Below, piece after piece: positions 35,101-42,716 of a stretch of 64,000 nt of DNA (positions within the stretch are counted from its first letter, which is position 1; the number at the start of each line of letters is the position of its first letter). The notes under the pieces are model-generated. The model did not search any database, was not told the DNA's origin, and saw only the letters and a program-made list of their open reading frames with translations. Origin of the DNA: GCA-2794515 sp034436155 (GTDB lineage Bacteria > Chloroflexota > Anaerolineae > Aggregatilineales > Phototrophicaceae); contig DAOTVP010000026.1 of assembly GCA_034436155.1 (NCBI GenBank), forward strand, positions 1 through 64,000. The letters are read 5' to 3'. The position numbers and the translations under genes were made by a program.

Positions 35101-37561
35101 TGGCGATACTCGCCACAGCATCACCATCAGCCACATTGATGAGGATCACGCCCTGTGTGCTACGCCCGGTCTCACGAATCGCGCTGAGCGCCGTCCGTAG
35201 CACCACCCCATTACGGGTGATGACCATGATTTCATCTTCCTCTTTAATACAGCGCATGGAGACGACATCGCCCGTTTTATCGCTACGGGCAATCGTGCGA
35301 ACACCCACTCCATAACGCCCTCGTTGTAAATATTGGTCGATGGCGGTGCGTTTGCCATAACCATTAGCGGTAACAACCAAAATATGGGTATGTTCCGATC
35401 CAATCACATCCATACCTGCCACAACATCGCCGTCCGTCAGGCGAATGGCATTCACACCTGCCGCCATCCGCCCTAATGGACGGGTTTCAGCTTCATGGAA
35501 GCGAATACTTTGCCCCTGTTGCGTGACGATAACCACATCTTGATTGCCATCGGTATATTTCACCCAACCCAAGTAATCATCTTCATTCAGGGTGATGGCG
35601 ATGATGCCACTGTTGCGTACATCGGCAAATTCTTGCATGTGAACCCGTTTAATCCGCCCGTGTCGTGTAACCATCGTGAAGAAGCCACCCTCTTTTTCAA
35701 ACGACTCCACAGGCAAAATCGCGGTGATATGTTCGTCTTGACTGAGTGGTAAAATCGAGTGAATCAGCGTGCCACGATTCGCACGTCCTGTTTCGGGGAT
35801 GCGATACACTTTTTGCGAATACACCTTGCCCTTATCGCTGAATAACAACAGGTCATCTAAACTGCTGGCGAAGAAAATCTCGTAGAGACCATCTTCCTCT
35901 TTGGTCTGCATCCCAATCACGCCCTTGCCACCGCGCCGTTGTGCGCGATATTCCCGCGCAGGCACGCGCTTGATATACCCGTTCACCGTGAGCGAGACGA
36001 CCACATCTTCTTCGCGCACCAATTCTGATTCATCAAAATCAGTCGCGCCATACGTGATTTGTGTTTTGCGTTCATCGCCAAATTTTTCGGCGATGTCCAT
36101 CACATCATCCCGAATGAGCGCCCGAATTTTATGGGGGCTACGGAGCAAATCTTCTAAATAAGCAATCCGCGCCAACACGTCATCATATTCGGTCTGCAAT
36201 TTTTGGCGTTCCAATGCCGCCAAACGACGCAATTGCATTTCTAGAATAGCTTCGGCTTGTGCTTGCGATAAATCGAAATTGTTCATCAAATTGATACGCG
36301 CCATATCGGCATCATCGGCGGCGCGAATCGTACGGATAATGGCATCAAGTTGCGAAATCGCCTTGATTAACCCCTCTAAAATATGCGCCCGTGCGCGACG
36401 TTTGCCTAGTTCAAATTCTGAACGGCGTTGAATCACCTCATAACGATGTTCGATATAAATTTGCAAACAGCGTTTCAGGCTGAGGGTGCGCGGTTCACCG
36501 TTGACCAATGCCAACATCTGAATACCAAAGGTGCTTTGCAATTGCGTATATTTCAGCAATTGATTCAACACAGTTTGGGCAATCGCCCCGCGTTTGAGTT
36601 CAATCACCAAACGCATCCCTTGGCGGTCAGATTCATCACGCAAATCACGGACACTATCCAAACGTCCTTCACGAACCAGTGCGACAATCCGTTCAATGAT
36701 AGCGGCTTTACTCACCTGATATGGAATGGATGTAAAGACAATGCGTTGATAGCCATTATGCTCTTCGATTTGATGTGTAGCACGAATAAAAACGCGCCCT
36801 TTGCCTGTGGCGTATGCCTCTTTCAGTTCATCATTGATGACAACCATTGCACCCGTTGGAAAATCGGGACATTTGACAAATTGCATCAAATCATCCAACG
36901 TCACATCGTCTATACGGTCATAATTATCAATCAAAAATGCGATGGCGTTGGTCAACTCGGTTAAATTATGCGGTGGGATGCTAGTCGCCATGCCGACCGC
37001 GATACCGGTTGCCCCATTCAACAACAGATTCGGCAACCGCGCAGGCAATACTATCGGCTCTTGTTGCGACCCATCATAATTATCCTGAAAATCGACCGTG
37101 TTCATCTCGATATCGACCAGCAATTCACTGGCAATCGGAGCCATACGCGCTTCAGTATAACGCATAGCGGCGGGGCTATCGCCATCGACACTGCCAAAAT
37201 TACCCTGACCATCCACGAGCATATAACGCAACGAAAAATCCTGCGCCATACGCGACATGGCATCATATACCGCACCATCACCATGCGGATGATACTTTCC
37301 TAAGACCTCCCCAACAATACGCGCACTTTTCTTATAGGGGGTACCCGGACGCAAACCCATATCGTACATCGCAAACAAAATACGGCGTTGGACAGGCTTG
37401 AGACCATCACGGGCATCGGGTAGCGCACGGGATACAATCACACTCATCGCGTAATCTAAATAACTACCGCGCATCTCTTCGTTAATATCCAGACTCCGAA
37501 TAAATCCAGAGTTCTGGATATTACCATTTAGCTCATCGTTATTTTCATTATTATCTGTCAT
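35057..37561 (-). CDS. gyrA: DNA gyrase subunit A
   Basis: This 834-residue type II topoisomerase subunit has catalytic tyrosine Y135 in AAMRYTEAR. The GyrA box QRRGGKG, which separates GyrA from ParC, occurs in the C-terminal DNA-wrapping domain, where about six beta-pinwheel blades are visible. In the quinolone region the sequence is HPHGDGAVYD: G96 sits where E. coli has Ser83, while D100 matches Asp87. gyrB is not adjacent. A candidate -10 box TATAAT lies 55 bp upstream. The 3' end overlaps the SLOG gene tail to tail. Confidence 0.98.
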   Translation of the reverse strand: MTDNNENNDELNGNIQNSGFIRSLDINEEMRGSYLDYAMSVIVSRALPDARDGLKPVQRRILFAMYDMGLRPGTPYKKSARIVGEVLGKYHPHGDGAVYDAMSRMAQDFSLRYMLVDGQGNFGSVDGDSPAAMRYTEARMAPIASELLVDIEMNTVDFQDNYDGSQQEPIVLPARLPNLLLNGATGIAVGMATSIPPHNLTELTNAIAFLIDNYDRIDDVTLDDLMQFVKCPDFPTGAMVVINDELKEAYATGKGRVFIRATHQIEEHNGYQRIVFTSIPYQVSKAAIIERIVALVREGRLDSVRDLRDESDRQGMRLVIELKRGAIAQTVLNQLLKYTQLQSTFGIQMLALVNGEPRTLSLKRCLQIYIEHRYEVIQRRSEFELGKRRARAHILEGLIKAISQLDAIIRTIRAADDADMARINLMNNFDLSQAQAEAILEMQLRRLAALERQKLQTEYDDVLARIAYLEDLLRSPHKIRALIRDDVMDIAEKFGDERKTQITYGATDFDESELVREEDVVVSLTVNGYIKRVPAREYRAQRRGGKGVIGMQTKEEDGLYEIFFASSLDDLLLFSDKGKVYSQKVYRIPETGRANRGTLIHSILPLSQDEHITAILPVESFEKEGGFFTMVTRHGRIKRVHMQEFADVRNSGIIAITLNEDDYLGWVKYTDGNQDVVIVTQQGQSIRFHEAETRPLGRMAAGVNAIRLTDGDVVAGMDVIGSEHTHILVVTANGYGKRTAIDQYLQRGRYGVGVRTIARSDKTGDVVSMRCIKEEDEIMVITRNGVVLRTALSAIRETGRSTQGVILINVADGDAVASIAIMKQETEKMPEETQ

Positions 37562-37615
37562 AAGGTGTAAAGATTTTTCAATGTTTCCTAACTAGAATCT
37601 TGGTACGATTGTGAT

Positions 37616-37621
37616 ATTATA
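37616..37621 (-). promoter_or_regulatory. Candidate -10 element for gyrA
   Basis: TATAAT on the minus strand about 55 bp upstream of the gyrA start. The -35 region (TTCGCT at the matching distance) is a poor match, so this is tentative. Confidence 0.35.
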
Positions 37622-37724
37622 CATGAAAAGCGCGTAAAAAGCGAACAGAAATACATCTTGTCACATTTTATAATAAGATTTACAGAAAAGAATTGTGATG
37701 TTGTGAGGATAGGGTGACTGGTTT

Positions 37725-38852
37725 ATGAAACATCGGATATGGCATCTCTGGTTAGCATGTTGGCTCATCTCCATGAGTATGCCTGCACACGCCCAAGATA
37801 GTAATGAACCGGATGATGAAGATCGTTTTATCACCGTCAATTATAGCACACTGTATGACCAGAACACCCCTGAATTACTTCATCTGATACAGATTTTACA
37901 AGACGAATTACCGATATTTTTTGAAAATAGTGGCATTATTCCCCTCATCGAATTTGACCCCGATTTCGCCGCGGTTCAGGTGATGTTCGATTTTGCCGAT
38001 GGTAAGGTATTCGCCGATTTTAATGTTGTGCCACCCTTGCCAACTCTGTTGCCTTCATCGTACCTGATTCCGCATCCGTTTTATAACTTTCCATTATCTG
38101 CCTCGCCCAATAATCCATTGTTGCAACAGACTATCCACCAATTCACCATCGCACTGGGGTATTATCTCAATGCCGATTGTGAAGGCGCATTACCTTACAT
38201 CGATAATACCCAACAAATAGTCACCCAAATTGAGGAACTTGGTTATTCCGATGAGACAATCGCCTATCTGGATTTTTACCGTGCCAATTGTGCCATTGTT
38301 GCAGAAGGTTTAGAGACGGCAGAAGAATTATACACAGGTATATTGACATTTTTTGAAGAAAACGGATACGATTTTCGATATGGATTAGAAGCACGTATCA
38401 ATCTCGCATGGACATATTATCAAGTGGGCGATGAAGAGCGTGCCTATGATATGTTGAATGGCATTATCGGCTTCACAGGGATCGATTGGGCGAGTGTTCG
38501 GGCATTAGAACTACGGGCATATTTTCATGCCAATGCAGAAAATTATGATGAGGCAATTAATGATTTAGATGCGGCGCTCGAAATTCATATTGATGACCCG
38601 TATTTGATTGGTCAGATTATTCAAATTTTTATCGCACTCGAAGATTTCAAAGCCGCCGATAAAGAACTTACACGCCTCAATAAAACTGAAGATGGGTATC
38701 CAGTCATCTTGTATTATCAAGGACTTTTGGCATACGCTGAAGGAGATACAAACACCGCAGAAGATTATCTCAGTCAGTTTATAGAACAAGGTTTGAATGA
38801 TTATCTCACGCTACAGGCACGGGCATTATTGAGCGAAATTCAGGCGCGTTAA
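37725..38852 (+). CDS. Exported TPR-repeat protein (first of a pair)
   Basis: This 375-residue protein has a signal peptide cut near PAHAQD. Residues about 35-125 form an alpha/beta N-terminal domain (FITVNYSTLYDQNTPEL). From about residue 130 tetratricopeptide repeats follow, seen in LGYYLNADCEGALPYI, ARINLAWTYYQVGDEERAYDM and AENYDEAINDLDAALEI. The repeats probably bind partner proteins outside the membrane. The next gene, 16 bp downstream, encodes a protein of the same build, so the pair arose by duplication and may act together. It is divergent from gyrA. Confidence 0.83.
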   Translation: MKHRIWHLWLACWLISMSMPAHAQDSNEPDDEDRFITVNYSTLYDQNTPELLHLIQILQDELPIFFENSGIIPLIEFDPDFAAVQVMFDFADGKVFADFNVVPPLPTLLPSSYLIPHPFYNFPLSASPNNPLLQQTIHQFTIALGYYLNADCEGALPYIDNTQQIVTQIEELGYSDETIAYLDFYRANCAIVAEGLETAEELYTGILTFFEENGYDFRYGLEARINLAWTYYQVGDEERAYDMLNGIIGFTGIDWASVRALELRAYFHANAENYDEAINDLDAALEIHIDDPYLIGQIIQIFIALEDFKAADKELTRLNKTEDGYPVILYYQGLLAYAEGDTNTAEDYLSQFIEQGLNDYLTLQARALLSEIQAR

Positions 38853-38868
38853 CGGAAGGCGAAACAAC

Positions 38869-39939
38869 ATGAAACGTATCACTTTATTTGTTCTTATTAT
38901 GGCATTATGTTATATCGGCACGCTTGGCTATGCACAAACAGAAGATGAGATGCCTGTGGTGTATGTATCGTATTTTGACGGGGTGAATAATCCAGAATTG
39001 ACAGGTGAGTTTTTTAATATGCTCACCAGCGCCTTGAGCGAATCGGGCATCACTATTGAAGTTGTTGAATTATCGTCTGGGCTATCTGCCATACATGTCC
39101 TCTTTCGCCCCGTATCCAGTCGACAAAATGACATCGCCGATAGAATTGCCTACATTATCACGCTAAACCACAACCCGTTGCTCGAATTATCGCCCGTCCT
39201 CATCCCGATTCTGCGTGATAACGCCGTGATTTTTAACGCTCCCAAAGAAATCGCCGTCAAAATCACACAGGGGTTAGTCTATATCGAAAACAACCGGTGT
39301 GATTTAGCCACAGATTTATTCACCACCCTTCAAACAGAAACCACCGAAAGCGCCCTGCTATCGCACTTCCCGTTCTTTTTGGGGGTATGTGCCTTATTAG
39401 ACGGCGATTATGAATTGGCAGAAACGATTTACGAAGGCATTCTCACAGATAACCTCACAGGCACATATTATACCTCTACACCCGTTAATCTGGCGTGGAT
39501 TTATCTGCAAACCGACCGCGCCGATGAGGGCATCGCACTGGTAGATGATTTGTTGGCAAATTATCCCTATTGGTCACTAGACCGCCACGATACACTCGCT
39601 CGTCGGGCGCAACTTCAAGCCGAGCTAGGGAATTACGATTCTGCTATTGCGGATATAGATAGCGCCCTCCAAACCCGCCCGAATGATTTTAATTTGCATG
39701 TGGTACGCGGACGCATCAATCAACACTTTGAGCAAAGCGACCAAGCCCTGAGCGATTTTACCAATGCCGTCACATTCAACCCCAATTTTGCGCCCGCATA
39801 TTATTATCGTGGTGCGCTGTATCTGCAATTAGGTGACTCAGAAAAAGCGCGTGCCGATTTTGATACTTACCTCAAAATCGCACCAGGTGGTGATTTCGCC
39901 GAAATTTGTCGGTCGCAATTAGAGACGTTATCGGCATAA
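38869..39939 (+). CDS. Exported TPR-repeat protein (second of a pair)
   Basis: This 356-residue protein has a signal peptide cut near YAQT. It has the same plan as its upstream neighbour: a domain beginning PVVYVSYFDGVNNPELTGEF, then TPR units such as VNLAWIYLQTDRADEGIAL, ELGNYDSAIADIDSALQTRP and APAYYYRGALYLQLGDSEKA. GGAAGG precedes ATG 38869. No enzymatic motif is seen. The close spacing (16 bp) implies one operon. A GGACGCGC hairpin follows before the convergent amylase gene. Confidence 0.85.
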   Translation: MKRITLFVLIMALCYIGTLGYAQTEDEMPVVYVSYFDGVNNPELTGEFFNMLTSALSESGITIEVVELSSGLSAIHVLFRPVSSRQNDIADRIAYIITLNHNPLLELSPVLIPILRDNAVIFNAPKEIAVKITQGLVYIENNRCDLATDLFTTLQTETTESALLSHFPFFLGVCALLDGDYELAETIYEGILTDNLTGTYYTSTPVNLAWIYLQTDRADEGIALVDDLLANYPYWSLDRHDTLARRAQLQAELGNYDSAIADIDSALQTRPNDFNLHVVRGRINQHFEQSDQALSDFTNAVTFNPNFAPAYYYRGALYLQLGDSEKARADFDTYLKIAPGGDFAEICRSQLETLSA

Positions 39940-39991
39940 TAAAACCTATGGACGATACAAACGCTAATTATCATTTTATGTCTGTCTGCAC

Positions 39992-40011
39992 GGACGCGCT
40001 TTTGCGCGTCC
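39992..40011. repeat. GGACGCGC hairpin at a convergent gene junction
   Basis: GGACGCGC (39992-39999) and GCGCGTCC (40004-40011) form a stem with a TTTT loop between converging genes. The arms are identical to those at 29665-29686. Confidence 0.65.
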
Positions 40012-40023
40012 CAAACAATTGAC

Positions 40024-41643
40024 TCATCTATTGCGCCGATTCGCTATCAATGCCTTATAAAATGCCAATAATTCGGCATCTTGATCATCGCCCCACAACA
40101 TCGGCAATCGACTCTCATCCAACCCTGCCCCTTCGTGCGCCGCTCGATTTTGTGATAATCCAACCTCGGTGCCGTAATAAATAATTGGCGGATGCGGTAA
40201 TTTGAATTGCGCTTCTGCCGCCCGCATCAATTTGGATTTATCGCCATTAACGGCGAATAAAAAGCGGTTCATGTCGTGATTATCAAAAAATGTGGGCAAG
40301 AAAAATCCATCAGGAAAATAGGCATAATGACGCGCAATAAATTCATCAAATTCGGCTTCGCTTGTTTCACCTTTGGCATACGTCATGCGGAGCATATTTT
40401 CGACATGAAAATCCAACACACCGTCTAATCCACCAGCATACGTCCGCAAAATATTGGGCGCTTCGACCACTTCACCAAAACAAAACGCATCCGATCTCAC
40501 CTGTCGACAGGCAATCCGAAAATCCACCCAAAAATCGGCACCCGGTCCGTTGGCGTGGTCGAGCCGATACCCATCCACATCAAATTCACGGAGCCAATAC
40601 TGCCCCACCGAACACATCCAATCACGGGCGGCGGGTGTTTGTAGGTTGATATAGGGCATCCCCGCAAATCCAAAAAACGTTTTATAGCCTTCTGGCGAAT
40701 CATCAAACACAAACCAGTCCCGATACGGACTATTTGGATTACGCAACGCATCCATAAAATACGGGTTCTGATTCGAGACATGATTACAAACCAAATCAAG
40801 CAAGACGCGAATCCCTTTTCGATGTGCCGATTCGATGACCGCCCGCAAAGCCTCGTCACCACCCATACGCGGTTCTGTTTTGAGGTAATCAATGATGTCG
40901 TAACCATGATGCGATGGACTGACGAATGTCGGCGTGAGCCAAATGCAATTCACGCCCAAATCGGCGATATAATCCATTTTATCGCGCACACCCCATAATG
41001 TACCGCCAAACGGTTTACGTAAATCAGATGTTTGTCGCCAATCGCGCCCATCGCCTGCATAAAAACGATCCACAAAAATTTGATAAATAATTACCGATTT
41101 TGCCCATTCTGGCGCGGGCGAATCAGAAATATGCAGTGCGAACACCCTGCCAGCAAAATCACCGATCGGGGGCAAGGGTGGCACAGGTTCACCCTTAAAA
41201 AATGCCCCCGCGGCGCGTTCTGTCGTCGCTTTGAGTTCGGGATAATCGGCAAAGGCTTCGGGCAAAGTATCGTCATCAGACCATGCACTAATCCGATAGC
41301 GCACGATAGTGTTATTCGGTTGGGGCGGGATTTGCCCGATCCACTGGGCATTATAACCCCATGTGACTGAATCCCATATATAGTCCGTTAGCTGAAATAA
41401 GATCACTCGACCGTTTTGTGCCACGCCACGACTCCCCTGTGGAATACTGCCATCGGTGGTGTAATAACATGCCACATGACGAGCCGGAAAATCATGCCCA
41501 ACGGTCACAAATAGCGTGATTTCTCGATTCGGTTGGGGGATGCGGGGCATCATTTCATGACTATGTTGCACGCCCAAACGCGCAATTTGGTGATGCAATT
41601 GCCGTAATTCTGCCGTAGCAAGCGTGCCAAAAATAAATTCCAT
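40024..41643 (-). CDS. GH13 alpha-amylase family enzyme (neopullulanase/cyclomaltodextrinase-like)
   Basis: This 539-residue alpha-glucan hydrolase has an N-terminal immunoglobulin-like domain (about 1-165), then a (beta/alpha)8 barrel with all four GH13 regions: DLVCNHVSNQ, GYRLDHANG with nucleophile D362, CFGEVVEAP with acid E391, and FFDNHDMNRF with D457. No signal peptide is visible, so it most likely acts in the cytoplasm on imported maltodextrins or cyclodextrins. GAGGTG precedes ATG 41643. It lies downstream of the malEFG-like genes, past a hairpin at 41667-41693, which fits import followed by cleavage. Confidence 0.92.
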   Translation of the reverse strand: MEFIFGTLATAELRQLHHQIARLGVQHSHEMMPRIPQPNREITLFVTVGHDFPARHVACYYTTDGSIPQGSRGVAQNGRVILFQLTDYIWDSVTWGYNAQWIGQIPPQPNNTIVRYRISAWSDDDTLPEAFADYPELKATTERAAGAFFKGEPVPPLPPIGDFAGRVFALHISDSPAPEWAKSVIIYQIFVDRFYAGDGRDWRQTSDLRKPFGGTLWGVRDKMDYIADLGVNCIWLTPTFVSPSHHGYDIIDYLKTEPRMGGDEALRAVIESAHRKGIRVLLDLVCNHVSNQNPYFMDALRNPNSPYRDWFVFDDSPEGYKTFFGFAGMPYINLQTPAARDWMCSVGQYWLREFDVDGYRLDHANGPGADFWVDFRIACRQVRSDAFCFGEVVEAPNILRTYAGGLDGVLDFHVENMLRMTYAKGETSEAEFDEFIARHYAYFPDGFFLPTFFDNHDMNRFLFAVNGDKSKLMRAAEAQFKLPHPPIIYYGTEVGLSQNRAAHEGAGLDESRLPMLWGDDQDAELLAFYKALIANRRNR

Positions 41644-41666
41644 AGTTTCACCTCATTTGTAAACAC

Positions 41667-41693
41667 AAAGACACGGCATGATACCGTGTCTTT
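41667..41693 (-). terminator. Hairpin between the malG-like gene and the amylase gene
   Basis: AAAGACACGG (41667-41676) pairs with CCGTGTCTTT (41684-41693) around CATGATA. On the minus strand TTTGTGTTT overlaps and follows the stem; on the + strand the stem ends in TTTT. It is likely a partial or full terminator of the importer transcript. Confidence 0.65.
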
Positions 41694-41726
41694 TAGCTCG
41701 ATAATCTTATCCACACGCAGAAAAGT

Positions 41727-42716
41727 TTAGCCCTTCACTGCGCCCTGAGTTAAACCACCGACAATTTGGTCTTGGAGCGCCAAATACACCGCCACAACAG
41801 GCACAGCCGAGACCAACGCCCCCGCCGCAAATTTGCCCCAGTCACGGTTAAAATCGGCGTTGATGAAGTTGAATAATCCGACCATCAGCGTCCAGCTTTC
41901 GCGGTCACGGAGCAATACCCGCGCCAACACAAATTCGTTGAACGTGCCGATGAACGACAACACAGCCACCACCGCCAAAATCGGACGAATCAACGGGAAG
42001 ATGAGCATCCAATAGGTTTGGGCATGTGTCGCGCCATCCACCATCGCCGATTCATCAATATCACGCGGGACAGAATCGAAGAAGCCCTTCATCAGCCATG
42101 TGTTGATGCCCATCACCCCACCCAAATAGACCAAAATCAAGCCCCCTGCGCTATTCAACCCGAAGAAATTGAGCCAATTCCAATCGATAAAGGCTAGGAA
42201 TGGCATGGCTTGTGGGATGATAACCGCAAGGCGCGAGACTTGGCTCAAGATGAGGAATAACGACACCATCGCCAACAAATTCGGGAATACTTGGATGAGC
42301 AGAATGCCCAACAACATGCTACGCCGACCCTTAAAGCGGAAGCGCGAAAATGAATACGCCGCCAAAGCAGTAATCATCACGCCCAACACCGTAGAGACGC
42401 TGGCAATGACAAACGAATTCGCAATCCAATTCCAGAATGGATAAATTTTTAACTCGTCAATCAGCAAGGCGCGGAAATTGGTGAGCAATTCGGCAGGATT
42501 ATCCACACGGGGGATGAGCGAGCGTGTCGAGAGCGTCCCCGCAGGGTTAATGGCAGATGCCACAACAAATACAACGGGGAACAAGGCGAATAAAATGGCG
42601 AGGATGATAATCGTCATCCGAAATGTAAGACTGATCACCTTTTCGCGTTGGCTCATCACCATTGTCGATTTTTGTCTATCGCCTGTTCCACCAGAAGACA
42701 TGGATTGACTAGACAT
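41727..42716 (-). CDS. MalG-like carbohydrate ABC transporter permease
   Basis: This 329-residue inner-membrane permease has six predicted helices. The cytoplasmic EAA loop that contacts the ATPase reads DESAMVDGATHAQTYWMLIF near residue 225. The end ALQDQIVGGLTQGAVKG is typical of MalG. ATG 42716 is preferred over GTG 42722 because AGGTAGG lies 5 nt upstream; it then overlaps the end of the MalF-like gene by 8 bp, giving translational coupling. No ATPase (MalK/MsmX) gene is in the window, so a shared ATPase elsewhere must power it. Confidence 0.92.
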   Translation of the reverse strand: MSSQSMSSGGTGDRQKSTMVMSQREKVISLTFRMTIIILAILFALFPVVFVVASAINPAGTLSTRSLIPRVDNPAELLTNFRALLIDELKIYPFWNWIANSFVIASVSTVLGVMITALAAYSFSRFRFKGRRSMLLGILLIQVFPNLLAMVSLFLILSQVSRLAVIIPQAMPFLAFIDWNWLNFFGLNSAGGLILVYLGGVMGINTWLMKGFFDSVPRDIDESAMVDGATHAQTYWMLIFPLIRPILAVVAVLSFIGTFNEFVLARVLLRDRESWTLMVGLFNFINADFNRDWGKFAAGALVSAVPVVAVYLALQDQIVGGLTQGAVKG

